Below are positions 25,348 through 34,242 of a stretch of 64,000 nucleotides of DNA, one piece after another. This DNA comes from Polynucleobacter bastaniensis (GTDB lineage Bacteria; Pseudomonadota; Gammaproteobacteria; Burkholderiales; Burkholderiaceae), in NCBI RefSeq assembly GCF_018882205.1, contig NZ_JACVOU010000001.1, positions 1 through 64,000 on the forward strand, given 5' to 3'. Below the pieces are notes generated by a model. That model was not told the origin of the DNA. It saw only the letters and a list, made by a program, of their open reading frames with translations, and did no database searches. The translations under genes were made by a program, and so were the position numbers. Every line of letters starts with the position of its first letter. The stretch's first letter is position 1.

Positions 25348-26322
25348 TCATAACATCGCCCTACGAAAATCGCCCAATAACTGGGTGAGATGTGTAGTGA
25401 AGTGTGTTGCTAGGGCGCCATCAATGACTCGATGATCAGCAGTCATAGAAAGGGGGCAAATCAAACGTGGAACAAATTGCACACCATTCCATTTAGGCTT
25501 GATGACGGACTTATTCACAGCCAAAATAGCTACTTCAGGCGCATTCACAATCGGCGCGCAATAAGTGCCACCGATGCCACCCAATGAAGAGATCGTAAAG
25601 GAGGCGCCCTGCATTTGGTCGGGCTTGAGCCTTCCTTCTTTGGCCAGCATAGCTAGGTTAGCCGTCTCTTTTGCAATCTCATGAATACCCTTTTGATCCG
25701 CATTGCGAATCACTGGAACAAGCAAACCGCCTTCGGTATCCACTGCAAATCCAATGTGAAAATATTTTTTCAGGATGAGATCCTCACCATTAAGTGAAGA
25801 ATTAAATACTGGATATTTCTCAAGGGCAACTACTACAGCCTTGATCAGGAATGCCAATAAAGTGATCTTCATCCCTTCTTGCTGATTCTCTTGATTTAAT
25901 GTTGCACGAAACTCCTCAAGATCAGTAATATCAGCATCATCGTGATAAGTTACCGCTGGAATCATGACCCAATTACGCGCCAGATTAGCTGCCGATACTT
26001 TCTGAATACGACTACGAGCTTGGCGCTCTATCTCTCCGAACTTAGTAAAGTCAACTTTAGGCCAAGGTAAAAAATTAAATCCTGCAATGCCTTGAGCAGT
26101 CTGTACAGATGAACTCTCTCTTGCCAACATTGAGCGCTTAATAAATTGCTGAATGTCCTCTTTGGTAATTCGACCTCGTTGCCCACTGCCTCGAACCTGC
26201 TGAATATCGACACCAAATTCACGGGCGAATTTTCTTGTTGAAGGGCCAGCCCAAAATTCACAATGAATGATGGCTTGATCCTTTTGGACTCCTGGAGATA
26301 GAAACGCAATTTCAATACCCAC
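25348..26322 (-). CDS. 2-oxo acid dehydrogenase acyltransferase (E2) lacking the lipoyl domain
   Basis: A 324-residue E2. Residues 25-62 are an E3/E1-binding domain (AGPSTRKFAREFGVD ... RITKEDIQQFI). Residues about 88-324 are the acyltransferase core, ending with the catalytic HRVIDG motif (His297, Asp301). The N-terminal lipoyl domain of roughly 75 residues and its Ala/Pro linker are absent; instead there are 24 unrelated residues (MGIEIAFLSPG...). The GTG start has GGAGG 4 bases upstream, and only 135 bases separate it from the divergent regulator, so no lipoyl domain is hidden upstream. The core could work only with a lipoyl domain supplied in trans. It precedes E1 by 34 bases. Confidence 0.85.
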   Translation of the reverse strand: MGIEIAFLSPGVQKDQAIIHCEFWAGPSTRKFAREFGVDIQQVRGSGQRGRITKEDIQQFIKRSMLARESSSVQTAQGIAGFNFLPWPKVDFTKFGEIERQARSRIQKVSAANLARNWVMIPAVTYHDDADITDLEEFRATLNQENQQEGMKITLLAFLIKAVVVALEKYPVFNSSLNGEDLILKKYFHIGFAVDTEGGLLVPVIRNADQKGIHEIAKETANLAMLAKEGRLKPDQMQGASFTISSLGGIGGTYCAPIVNAPEVAILAVNKSVIKPKWNGVQFVPRLICPLSMTADHRVIDGALATHFTTHLTQLLGDFRRAML

Positions 26323-26400
26323 AACCCCTCCAAAGATTTACAGCTTTATCTAAGGCTTTATTTTGTTGGATTACAGCCAAAATAGGATGCTAATTATTGG

Positions 26401-26431
26401 TCATATATGATAATTTTTAGCATAATATGCT
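26401..26431. promoter_or_regulatory. Paired palindromes between E2-E1 and Lrp genes (candidate Lrp operator)
   Basis: TCATATATGA (26401-26410) is a perfect 10-bp palindrome. AGCATA-A-TATGCT (26419-26431) is a perfect 13-bp odd palindrome. Their centres are about 20 bases, two helical turns, apart. They lie 27-57 bases before the Lrp start and 79-109 bases before the E2 start. AT-rich tandem palindromes in a divergent gap are typical of sites for Lrp/AsnC octamers, which usually control themselves and the divergent operon. Confidence 0.6.
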
Positions 26432-26457
26432 GAAATAAGTCATTTTTAAGGAATTTT

Positions 26458-26922
26458 ATGAAGCTAGATGTGATAGATATCAGAATTTTGAATGAGCTTC
26501 AAAATGATAGTGCCCATAGCAATGTAGAACTCGCTAAGCGGGTTCACCTATCCCCATCCCCTTGCCTCATGCGTGTCAAAGCACTTAAAGATAAAGGCGT
26601 GATCAGAAACTATGTTGCATTAGCAGACCCAAAGCTCTTGGGACTTGGATTAAACGTCTTTATTTCTATTAGTCTTAAAGAACAATCTAAACAAGCTTTA
26701 GGAGATTTTGAGCAACGAATCTCTGAACACGATGAGGTGATGGAATGCTATCTCATGACTGGAGATAGCGATTATCTGATTCGTGTAGCAGTGGCTGATA
26801 TGGGTGCGCTGGAAAAATTCATCCTAGAGCAACTAACGCCAATTCCTGGGATTGAAAAAATTCGCTCTAGCTTTGCCTTAAAACAAGTGCGTTATAAAAC
26901 TGCTTTACCATTACCCAAGTAA
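26458..26922 (+). CDS. Lrp/AsnC family transcriptional regulator
   Basis: The 154-residue protein opens with a helix-turn-helix (LDVIDIRILNELQNDSAHSN then VELAKRVHLSPSPCLMRVK, residues 3-40) that is typical of Lrp. A RAM/AsnC ligand-binding domain follows (residues 65-145) with VMECYLMTGDSDYLIRV near residue 98. Such regulators sense amino acids or 2-oxo acids. It is divergent from the E2-E1 genes, with tandem palindromes between them, and followed after 49 bases by an SDR gene. MdeR-MdeB of Pseudomonas putida is a known case of an Lrp-type regulator with an E1 gene; whether this is equivalent is inference. Confidence 0.9.
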   Translation: MKLDVIDIRILNELQNDSAHSNVELAKRVHLSPSPCLMRVKALKDKGVIRNYVALADPKLLGLGLNVFISISLKEQSKQALGDFEQRISEHDEVMECYLMTGDSDYLIRVAVADMGALEKFILEQLTPIPGIEKIRSSFALKQVRYKTALPLPK

Positions 26923-26971
26923 ATGCAGGGCAATATAAGATTTATCCGAGACATTCATTAGAAAGAAAGCA

Positions 26972-27733
26972 ATGCCACAAATACATAATAAAGTTGCACT
27001 TGTCACCGGAGCTGGCGTAGGCATCGGAAGGGCGGCAGCTAAAGCCCTTCTCAAAGGTGACTACAAAGTTGTACTGACTGGACGCAATCTAGAAAAGCTA
27101 GAAAAAGCAATTATTGATATTGGTGGAACAAGCGAAAATTGCCTTGCGATCACTTGTGATGTTGGTCAGCCAGATCAAGTAAAGAAATTATTTGCTGCCC
27201 TAAAAGAACGTTTTGGGCGCATAGATGTGCTCTTCAATAATGCAGGCATCGGTGCGCCAGCAATTCCAATGGAGGACCTTACTTACGAACAATGGATGAA
27301 TGTGGTCAATTCCAACCTCTGCGGCGCTTTTTTATGCTCACAGGCGGCGATCCGCATGATGAAAGCTCAATCTCCTCAAGGCGGCCGAATTATCAATAAC
27401 GGCTCTATTTCCGCCCATGCACCTAGGCCAATGTCGGCTCCATACACAGCAACTAAACATGCGATTAGTGGTCTTACAAAAACAATTGCTCTAGATGGTC
27501 GTCCATTTAATATTGCTTGCGGGCAAATCGATATTGGTAACGCTGCAACAGAAATGACTGAACGTATGGCTGCTGGAATTATGCAGGCTGATCAATCAAT
27601 CAAAGTTGAGCCACGCATGGATGTAGATCATGTTGGAGAGGCTGTCCTGCATATGGCACAACTACCACTAGAGAGTAATATTCTCTCGATGACTATCATG
27701 GCGACCAACATGCCTTTTGTAGGTAGAGGTTGA
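26972..27733 (+). CDS. Short-chain dehydrogenase/reductase family protein
   Basis: This 253-residue classical SDR has the nucleotide motif TGAGVGIG (residues 13-20), the NNAG motif (around 89-92), the catalytic Ser in NNGSISAH near 145 and Tyr-X3-Lys (YTATK, near 160-164). TGR following the second beta strand suggests NADP preference. The C-terminal half has no membrane or regulatory additions. It follows the Lrp-type regulator by 49 bases and may be co-transcribed with it. It converges on the gamma carbonic anhydrase gene with a 14-base gap. The substrate cannot be predicted. Confidence 0.85.
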   Translation: MPQIHNKVALVTGAGVGIGRAAAKALLKGDYKVVLTGRNLEKLEKAIIDIGGTSENCLAITCDVGQPDQVKKLFAALKERFGRIDVLFNNAGIGAPAIPMEDLTYEQWMNVVNSNLCGAFLCSQAAIRMMKAQSPQGGRIINNGSISAHAPRPMSAPYTATKHAISGLTKTIALDGRPFNIACGQIDIGNAATEMTERMAAGIMQADQSIKVEPRMDVDHVGEAVLHMAQLPLESNILSMTIMATNMPFVGRG

Positions 27734-27747
27734 TGAGTGGTCGGTAG

Positions 27748-28272
27748 TTATGCGATTTTCTTCAGCGTCTTAGAGTAACGCTCTGCATTTATGACGTAGC
27801 GTCTAGCAATATCTCCAATACTGGCAATTTGCTCTGGAGACAGCGTCTTTACGGCCTTAGCGGGTGAGCCAATAATCATTGAGCCCTCTGGAAACTCTTT
27901 ACCCTCAGTCACTAGGGCTCCAGCACCAACCAAACAGTTTTTACCAATCTTGGCGCCATTCAAGATGACTGCGCCAATACCAATCAAACTACCATCGCCA
28001 ATTTGACAGCCATGAAGCATGACTTGATGTCCAACGGTAACGTTCTTTCCAAGAATGAGAGGATAGCCAGGGTCAGTATGCAAAATAGAGGCATCTTGCA
28101 CATTACTACCCTCGCCAATTTGTATCAGGTCATTATCGCCACGGATCACGACCTTGGGCCACACACTTGCATTTTTGTGAAGCTCAACTCTACCAATCAC
28201 TTCTGCGCTCTCGGCAACCCAAGCTCCATCGTCTAAGCGGGGAGTATTTCCATCTAGTTCAAATATAGCCAT
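27748..28272 (-). CDS. Gamma carbonic anhydrase family protein (YrdA-like)
   Basis: A 174-residue left-handed beta-helix (hexapeptide-repeat) protein of the gamma carbonic anhydrase / YrdA / CaiE family. Repeats run through residues 15-135. The metal-ligand histidines are visible in [11 protein letters not shown] near residue 64 and [15 protein letters not shown] near residues 81-93. Trimers bind zinc or iron; activity as a carbonic anhydrase varies between members. A short C-terminal helix finishes the fold. It is a single gene between the SDR and amtB. Function in this organism is not predictable beyond the family. Confidence 0.88.
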   Translation of the reverse strand: MAIFELDGNTPRLDDGAWVAESAEVIGRVELHKNASVWPKVVIRGDNDLIQIGEGSNVQDASILHTDPGYPLILGKNVTVGHQVMLHGCQIGDGSLIGIGAVILNGAKIGKNCLVGAGALVTEGKEFPEGSMIIGSPAKAVKTLSPEQIASIGDIARRYVINAERYSKTLKKIA

Positions 28273-28307
28273 GACTCATTATAGGTAATGGCTATATTTA
28301 TGACAGC

Positions 28308-29570
28308 CTACCAGTTGGACTCGCGATCAGGAGAAGAAGAAATCCGGTGAATACTTAAGTCAGCACCTTCGTACTCTTCTTCTTGTGACATCCTGATACC
28401 TAAAATAGCTTTTAGCAAACCATAGACCACAAAACCACTGACGAGAGCAATGGCAACCCCCAAGCCAGTTCCAATCAACTGCCCCAAGAAAGTCACTCCG
28501 CCAAGACCGCCCAGTGCTTTTGCACCAAAAATGCCCGCAGCCAAGCCTCCCCATAAACCGCATAAACCATGTAGTGGCCAGACGCCCAACACGTCATCAA
28601 TCTTCCAGCGGTTTTGTACTAAGGTAAACATATAGACAAATAGGGCGCCAGCAATTAAGCCAACTACCAAAGCGCCCATCGGGTGCATTAAATCTGAGCC
28701 AGCACAAACTGCTACCAAGCCAGCTAAAGGCCCGTTGTAAGTAAAGCCTGGATCATTGCGGCCAATAACCCATGCAGCTAAAGTGCCGCCAACCATCGCC
28801 ATAAGGGAATTCATAGCTACTAAACCACTGATTTTATCTATCGTCTGTGCACTCATGACGTTAAATCCAAACCAACCTACTGCCAAAATCCAAGCGCCCA
28901 ATGCCAAGAATGGAATGCTAGATGGTGGATGCGCCGCAACGTTACCATCCTTGGTATAGCGACCGCGACGAGCACCCAAGAGAATGACAGCTGGCAATGC
29001 GATCCAACCACCTACCGCGTGCACCACAACTGATCCCGCAAAGTCATGAAACTCCTCGCCAGTCAGCGTCTTAATCCAAGCTTGAATACCGTAATGCTGA
29101 TTCCAGGCAATACCTTCAAAGAAGGGGTAAATGAAACCCACCAGAATAAAAGTAGCAATTAGTTGGGGATTGAACTTCGCACGCTCTGCAATACCGCCAG
29201 AGATAATGGCTGGAATAGCGGCAGCAAAAGTCAGCAAGAAAAAGAATTTGACTAGTTCATAACCATTTTTCTCAGCCAAGATTTCAGCGCCAGAGAAAAA
29301 GTCAACGCCGTAAGCAATGCTGTAACCAATAAAGAAATAGGCAATGGTTGACACTGCAAAGTCCACCAAGATTTTGACCAAAGCATTGACTTGATTCTTT
29401 TTGCGTACAGTGCCGAGCTCAAGAAATGCAAATCCTGCATGCATAGCCAAGACCATGATTGCACCGAGCAAAATAAATAAGACATCACTGCCTGATTTCA
29501 AAGTTTCCACCAAAATACCCCCCATGTTTTTTGCATCATTATGGGGAATATTAAGACCGAATTTGCTCAT
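28308..29570 (-). CDS. amtB: Ammonium transporter (Amt/MEP family)
   Basis: The 420-residue protein has eleven membrane helices and the conserved Amt stretches MHAGFAFLELGTVRKKN near residue 44, EGIAWNQHYG with DFAGSVVVHAVGGWIAL near residues 150-190 (first pore histidine in VVHAVGG) and WPLHGLCGLWGGLAAG near residue 333 (second pore histidine). It conducts ammonia and is usually controlled by GlnK, but no glnK is adjacent. It lacks a signal peptide. The start is uncertain: the ATG at 29570 has no ribosome site and an in-frame ATG at 29525 is an alternative. A TGCACT/AGTGCA inverted repeat lies just upstream. Confidence 0.92.
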   Translation of the reverse strand: MSKFGLNIPHNDAKNMGGILVETLKSGSDVLFILLGAIMVLAMHAGFAFLELGTVRKKNQVNALVKILVDFAVSTIAYFFIGYSIAYGVDFFSGAEILAEKNGYELVKFFFLLTFAAAIPAIISGGIAERAKFNPQLIATFILVGFIYPFFEGIAWNQHYGIQAWIKTLTGEEFHDFAGSVVVHAVGGWIALPAVILLGARRGRYTKDGNVAAHPPSSIPFLALGAWILAVGWFGFNVMSAQTIDKISGLVAMNSLMAMVGGTLAAWVIGRNDPGFTYNGPLAGLVAVCAGSDLMHPMGALVVGLIAGALFVYMFTLVQNRWKIDDVLGVWPLHGLCGLWGGLAAGIFGAKALGGLGGVTFLGQLIGTGLGVAIALVSGFVVYGLLKAILGIRMSQEEEYEGADLSIHRISSSPDRESNW

Positions 29571-29573
29571 TAA

Positions 29574-29590
29574 TGCACTTATTTAGTGCA
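29574..29590. promoter_or_regulatory. TGCACT-N5-AGTGCA inverted repeat, NtrC-like
   Basis: A perfect 6-bp inverted repeat with a 5-base spacer gives the 17-bp form TGCAC-N7-GTGCA, the consensus for the nitrogen regulator NtrC. It is 4 bases upstream of the first amtB ATG, or 49 bases from the second. A correctly spaced sigma-54 promoter was not found nearby, which weakens the NtrC interpretation. Confidence 0.35.
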
Positions 29591-29647
29591 ATTTGCTGCC
29601 TTGAATATGGTTTATTAAGAAATTTACATACACCCAAGGGAGAACCC

Positions 29648-30010
29648 ATGAAAAAAGTATTAGTTTTACTAGCCGCCATAGGCACATTTTCTGGATTAGC
29701 CCATGCTCAAGAAAAAATTCAGGTTTTGAGCACACAAGAGCTTGTAAACACTTGTAAATTGCCAGCGAGCCCTGAATCCCGCAGCTTTTGCGTAGGCTAT
29801 ATAACCGCTATTTACGACACTTATTTGGCTACACGTCACCCACAGCGCGCAAAGCCTTACATTTGTGTAAAGCAACCAGCACCATCACGTGACGAAGTCA
29901 TTGGTGAATTTGTGAAGTTTGGACAATCCGATCAACAGACTGCTGATAAACCTGCAGCAGGTGTTTTCTTGGGCTTCTTGGCGTCACGCTTCCCTTGTGC
30001 CAAAAAATAA
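29648..30010 (+). CDS. Secreted Rap1a/Tai-like family protein
   Basis: A 120-residue exported protein with a Sec signal (MKKVLVLLAAIGTFSGLAHA, cleavage before QEK). The mature part has four cysteines (TCK, FCV, ICV, PCA) and the pattern ELVNTCK ... FCVGYITAIYD ... VFLGFLASRFPC, which fits the Rap1a/Tai domain. In some bacteria that domain gives immunity to type VI amidase effectors; in many others it occurs alone. No effector or secretion genes are nearby. The start at 29648 has AAGGGAG upstream and is preferred to an open frame extending to 29573. It is followed after 55 bases by a lipoprotein gene. Confidence 0.7.
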   Translation: MKKVLVLLAAIGTFSGLAHAQEKIQVLSTQELVNTCKLPASPESRSFCVGYITAIYDTYLATRHPQRAKPYICVKQPAPSRDEVIGEFVKFGQSDQQTADKPAAGVFLGFLASRFPCAKK

Positions 30011-30065
30011 TCTAAGCCACCAAGTTATCTAGCCAATTCAATCTATAGACTAAGGAATAGTTGAT

Positions 30066-30353
30066 ATGAAAAAAATTATTGTTATTACTGCCGCAACTTT
30101 AGTAATCGCAGGCTGCTCCAACATGAGCAATACAGAACAACGCACTTTATCTGGCGCTAGCATTGGTGCAGCCGCTGGTGCAGTTGGCACAGCCATTTTC
30201 CACGGCAACCCAATCTGGGGTGCAGTTGGTGGCGCAGCAGTTGGTGCAGCTTCTGGTTACGTATACGATGCCTATAAAAAAGAGCAGGCTTCTGAGTACA
30301 ACTCTGGATACAACGCTGGGAAAAATAATCAACCTGCTAAAGCTCCGCAGTAA
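30066..30353 (+). CDS. Glycine-zipper outer-membrane lipoprotein
   Basis: A 95-residue lipoprotein with a lipobox VIAGC (cysteine at residue 17). Two glycine-rich helical segments, GASIGAAAGAVGTAI (31-45) and GAVGGAAVGAASGYVYD (52-68), match the glycine-zipper pattern of SlyB/YMGG-type proteins. The polar tail YNSGYNAGKNN follows. Such proteins sit in the outer membrane and are often stress-induced. Position after the Rap1a-like gene with a short gap suggests co-transcription. It ends at a strong bidirectional terminator. Confidence 0.8.
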   Translation: MKKIIVITAATLVIAGCSNMSNTEQRTLSGASIGAAAGAVGTAIFHGNPIWGAVGGAAVGAASGYVYDAYKKEQASEYNSGYNAGKNNQPAKAPQ

Positions 30354-30381
30354 TACTAGACTTTTCTAGTAGTAAGGAAAT

Positions 30382-30419
30382 AAAAAAAACCCGACCTGCG
30401 TAATGCGAGTCGGGTTTTT
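30382..30419. terminator. Bidirectional intrinsic terminator
   Basis: AAACCCGAC (30387-30395) and GTCGGGTTT (30409-30417) form a 9-bp stem around a 13-base loop, with eight A on the left and five T on the right. It ends the lipoprotein transcript on the plus strand and htpG on the minus strand. Confidence 0.88.
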
Positions 30420-30437
30420 CTTTAGAGCTTCAGCCCA

Positions 30438-32339
30438 TTAAGCAAGTAAAAGCTGATTGATACGCTTTACATAAGCCGCCGGATCATTCAATTGACCGCC
30501 TTCAGCCAAGAGGGCCTGATCAAACAAGACCTGAGTCCATTCATCAAAGTGCTGGTCATCGGATTTCAGCTTCAGTAGCAAAGGATGCTCCGGGTTGATT
30601 TCCAAAATAGGCTTAGTATCCGGCGCCTGCTGACCTGCAGCTTTAAGCATACGTAATAAGTTTCCGGAGAGCTCGTTCTCATCAGAGACTAAGCATGCTG
30701 GAGAATCAGTCAAGCGGAAGGTCACGCGCACATCCTTCACCTTGTCTTCTAAGGCCGCTTTCATGCGATCGAGCAAGTCCTTGAAATTCTTTTCAGTCTC
30801 TTCATGCTCTTTCTTTTCCTTTTCATCACTGAGGCTGCCGAGATCAAGTCCGCCTTTTGCTACCGAGGTCATCTGCTTAGCATCAAACTCAGTAAAGAAA
30901 GAAAGCATCCATTCGTCTACTCGATCGGTGAGTAGTAACACTTCGATACCCTTCTTGCGGAAGATCTCCAAATGCGGACTATTTTTAGCAGCATTAAAAG
31001 TATCGCCAGTGACGTAATAGATCTTGTCCTGACCTTCCTTCATGCGTGCAATGTATTCAGCCAAGGAAACAGTTTGATCCGCAGAATCCATGTGTGTACT
31101 TGCAAAACGCAAGAGCTTTAGGATGCGTTCTTGATTTGGCTGATCTTCACCAATACCTTCTTTAAGCACTTGTCCAAACTGAGTCCAGAAGGTGCGGTAC
31201 TTTTCTTTTTTAGCATCGTCATCGCTATTGGCTAGATCCTCCAACATGCTCAGGACGCGCTTAGTGGAACTTTCACGAATAATTTTGACATCACGTGATT
31301 CCTGCAGAATTTCACGGGAAACGTTTAAAGGCAGATCTGTTGAATCAACAACACCAGTGACAAAGCGTAAATACATAGGCATTAATTGCTCAGCATCATC
31401 CATGATGAATACCCGCTTCACATACAACTTGATACCGCCCCGCTTATTACGATCCCACAAATCAAAAGGTGCACGTGCGGGTACATACAGTAGTTGCGTA
31501 AATTCACTACGGCCTTCAACCCTATTCAGGGAATGGCACAGGGGATTTTCGTAGTCGTGAGACAAGTGCTTATAAAACTCGTCATACTGCTCTTGCGTGA
31601 TCTCCGATTTAGAGCGCGCCCATAAAGCGCTGGACTGGTTAATACTCTCCAGCTCATCTTTAATTACTTGTTCTTTTTTATCTGCATCCCACTCTTCTTT
31701 ATTCATCTGAATCGGCAAAGAGATGTGATCAGAGTACTTACGAATAATTGACTTGAGCTTATGCGTGGAGAGAAAATCATCCTCGCCTTCACGTAAATGC
31801 ATCTTGATCGATGTTCCCCGTTGTGGGCGGTCAATGCTTTCTACTGTAAATTCGCCAGAACCATCAGACTCCCAACGGACCCCATCGGTCGCCGGCAGAC
31901 CAGCGCGACGTGTCTCTACAGTAATACGGTCGGCCACAATAAATGCCGAATAAAAACCTACGCCAAACTGACCAATCAAAGCGGCATCTTTTTGTTGATC
32001 GCCAGAAAGCTTAGAGAAAAATTCTTTCGTACCAGAGCGAGCAATAGTGCCCAAGTTAGCAATGGCTTCATCGCGGCTCATGCCAATGCCGTTGTCAGCA
32101 ATAGTCACGGTCCTGGCAGCCTGATCAAAACTGACGTTGATCTTCAGATCAGGATCATCACCATACCAATCGGGATGCTCGATCCCCTCAAAGCGGAGCT
32201 TGTCTGAGGCATCAGACGCATTTGAAATTAACTCACGGAGAAAAATTTCCTTGTTGGAATACAAGGAATGAATCATCAGTTGTAAAAGTTGTTTTACCTC
32301 GGCCTGAAAGCCTAAAGTTTCTTTACTAGCTACAGTCAT
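30438..32339 (-). CDS. htpG: Molecular chaperone HtpG (bacterial Hsp90)
   Basis: This 633-residue ATP-dependent chaperone has the GHKL ATPase signature [16 protein letters not shown] near residue 35, [14 protein letters not shown] near 82 and the lid glycines [11 protein letters not shown] near 130. The middle and C-terminal dimerisation domains follow. The start at 32339 ([11 protein letters not shown]) is chosen over an in-frame codon seven residues upstream because AGAGGA lies at proper distance and the family begins here. It is a single gene ending at a terminator. No CIRCE or heat-shock operator was recognised in the upstream 90 bases. Confidence 0.96.
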   Translation of the reverse strand: MTVASKETLGFQAEVKQLLQLMIHSLYSNKEIFLRELISNASDASDKLRFEGIEHPDWYGDDPDLKINVSFDQAARTVTIADNGIGMSRDEAIANLGTIARSGTKEFFSKLSGDQQKDAALIGQFGVGFYSAFIVADRITVETRRAGLPATDGVRWESDGSGEFTVESIDRPQRGTSIKMHLREGEDDFLSTHKLKSIIRKYSDHISLPIQMNKEEWDADKKEQVIKDELESINQSSALWARSKSEITQEQYDEFYKHLSHDYENPLCHSLNRVEGRSEFTQLLYVPARAPFDLWDRNKRGGIKLYVKRVFIMDDAEQLMPMYLRFVTGVVDSTDLPLNVSREILQESRDVKIIRESSTKRVLSMLEDLANSDDDAKKEKYRTFWTQFGQVLKEGIGEDQPNQERILKLLRFASTHMDSADQTVSLAEYIARMKEGQDKIYYVTGDTFNAAKNSPHLEIFRKKGIEVLLLTDRVDEWMLSFFTEFDAKQMTSVAKGGLDLGSLSDEKEKKEHEETEKNFKDLLDRMKAALEDKVKDVRVTFRLTDSPACLVSDENELSGNLLRMLKAAGQQAPDTKPILEINPEHPLLLKLKSDDQHFDEWTQVLFDQALLAEGGQLNDPAAYVKRINQLLLA

Positions 32340-32436
32340 GCGTATTTCCTCTTCCCTCATTAATCAATGAACATCACCTCTAGTAAATGGGGCTTATTTC
32401 ATACATTTCAAGATCCACACAATGAGAAATTTAACT

Positions 32437-32841
32437 CTAATGTGGCTTTGAATGTTTCTCCGCTACAGGCAATTCAGCCTTCTTCCAAGCACTAAAACCG
32501 CCTTCTAGATGACAAATGCTTGGCACCCCCATTTTTTGAAGGGTTTCAGTTGCTAAAGCAGAGCGCCATGCAGATGCGCAATAAAGCACTATACGCTTGC
32601 CTTCACCAAAAATAGGCTTGTAATAAGGACTATCTGGGTCAACCCAAAATTCCAGCATGCCACGAGGCGCATGAATTGCACCTGGAATCATGCCATCACG
32701 CTCCAATTCCCTTACATCCCGAATATCTACAAATACTGTGTTTTGATCATCTAGAAATTGTTGCGCTTGCTCTAAGGGCACAGTCTCAATTTGAGCCATC
32801 GCATTGGCAATTAATTCTTGATAACCCAATTTCAATTTCAT
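32437..32841 (-). CDS. Rhodanese-like domain protein
   Basis: A single-domain 134-residue rhodanese. The active-site loop YCASAWRSAL (Cys near 87) carries the catalytic cysteine that accepts sulfane sulfur. The structural motifs VFVDIRDVRELERDGMIPGA near residue 35 and HLEGGFSAWKKAELPV near residue 110 are conserved. The loop differs from thiosulfate:cyanide sulfurtransferases and its sulfur donor is unknown. No signal peptide is present. It is divergent from the antiporter gene and not part of an operon. Confidence 0.88.
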   Translation of the reverse strand: MKLKLGYQELIANAMAQIETVPLEQAQQFLDDQNTVFVDIRDVRELERDGMIPGAIHAPRGMLEFWVDPDSPYYKPIFGEGKRIVLYCASAWRSALATETLQKMGVPSICHLEGGFSAWKKAELPVAEKHSKPH

Positions 32842-32922
32842 CCAAATCTCCTAAATTGCTAATACTTTTATTTGATCATTCTTAAGGGTCTTATATCAAT
32901 TCCGCCCTGATAATATGTAGCT

Positions 32923-34185
32923 ATGAACTTTACCCCTACCGAGCTTGGTGCTAGCGTTATTTTTGCCATTGCAGTGCTCCATACCTTTTGCACTTCATAT
33001 TTTGAAGCGCTTGCTAAAAAATCTCCAAAGCATGCGGGCTTATGGCATCTTCTTGGCGAAGTAGAAATCGTTTTTGGATTTTGGGCGGCTATCCTCATTA
33101 TTTTTATATGGCTTGCCAATGATCTCGCCACAGCAAAAGAGTACGCCAGCAAACGCAATTTCACCGAACCGCTATTTGTTTTTGCCATTATGGTGGTCGC
33201 CGGTAGCAAACCGATTTTGCACTTTGCAACCCAGCTGCTACACAAACTCGGCAAGGTAATTCAACTCGTCTTGCGTAGCAAGCAAGCTCCCACGCTCTAT
33301 TTCTTGACCCTGAGCATCACGCCCCTACTAGGCTCACTCATTACTGAACCTGCAGCAATGACGCTAGCAGCATTCTTATTACGAGATTTGGTCTATCGCC
33401 ATAAATGCTCAACTCCACTTCTATTCGGTACTCTGGGTGTGCTATTTGTCAATATTTCGATCGGTGGCACGCTAACAAATTTTGCCGCACCGCCTGTACT
33501 GATGGTCGCTTCCACTTGGGGTTGGAGCAGTGCTTTCATGTTTGCCAATTTTGGCCTTGAAGCGATGATCGCCATTTTTATCAACACCACAATCGTAACG
33601 CTGCTCTTTCGTAAGCAATTAGTTGAGCCTACGAGTAAAGCTGATCACGTTCGCATTCCGCTCACCATTACAGCCATTCATCTACTCTTTTTACTGGGCA
33701 TTGTGGGCTTTGCACATGACCCAGTCATATTCATATGGCTGCTACTCTTTTTCATTGGCTACACCACTGCCTATCCAAAACATCAAAACCCACTGATTTT
33801 GCGGGAGGCTTTATTAGTTGGATTCTTCTTGGCCGGACTCGTAGTGCTTGGCGGACTGCAAGGTTGGTGGTTACAACCTATTCTGGAAACGATGAGTCCT
33901 ACCGCAGTGTTTTATGGAAGTCTGGCATTAACAGCGATTACTGATAATGCCGCGCTCACCTATTTAGGCTCATTAGTACAAGGCACTTCCCCAGAATTCA
34001 AGCTAGCTCTGGTTGGCGGCGCAGTAGCGGGCGGCGGCCTAACCGTCATTGCCAACGCCCCAAATCCAGCTGGTATTGCTATTTTGCGCAGTTACTTCCC
34101 CAATGCGGCCGTTTCTGCAGGCTTACTGTTGGTAGCCGCCATTCCACCAACCATAGTCGCGATTCTGACCCTACGTTTGCTCTAA
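32923..34185 (+). CDS. Putative Na+/H+ antiporter (PF07399-type)
   Basis: A 420-residue membrane protein with about eleven helices. The sequence fits the putative Na+/H+ antiporter family PF07399, with the conserved LTLSITPLLGSLITEPAAMTLAAFL near residues 130-154 and NAALTYLGSLVQG near 340. GGGLTVIANAPNPAGIAIL near 368 has the broken-helix look of ion transporters. Activity in this family is little tested, so the ion specificity is tentative. The gene is monocistronic, 57 bases upstream of miaB. Confidence 0.78.
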   Translation: MNFTPTELGASVIFAIAVLHTFCTSYFEALAKKSPKHAGLWHLLGEVEIVFGFWAAILIIFIWLANDLATAKEYASKRNFTEPLFVFAIMVVAGSKPILHFATQLLHKLGKVIQLVLRSKQAPTLYFLTLSITPLLGSLITEPAAMTLAAFLLRDLVYRHKCSTPLLFGTLGVLFVNISIGGTLTNFAAPPVLMVASTWGWSSAFMFANFGLEAMIAIFINTTIVTLLFRKQLVEPTSKADHVRIPLTITAIHLLFLLGIVGFAHDPVIFIWLLLFFIGYTTAYPKHQNPLILREALLVGFFLAGLVVLGGLQGWWLQPILETMSPTAVFYGSLALTAITDNAALTYLGSLVQGTSPEFKLALVGGAVAGGGLTVIANAPNPAGIAILRSYFPNAAVSAGLLLVAAIPPTIVAILTLRLL

Positions 34186-34242
34186 ACCACTTATCCCGTA
34201 AAATCTGAGCTTCGCCCCCAGCTATAAACCTGAGAACGGCAT

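Noticed and set aside
26028..26457. Missing lipoyl domain of E2 hidden in another frame or upstream
   Set aside because: The overlapping open frame at 26028-26333 shows no lipoyl motif (DKA), and only 135 bases lie before the divergent regulator.
29585..29612. Sigma-54 promoter upstream of amtB (GGCAG ... TTGC on the minus strand)
   Set aside because: GG and GC are separated by 9 bases, one short of the strict requirement.
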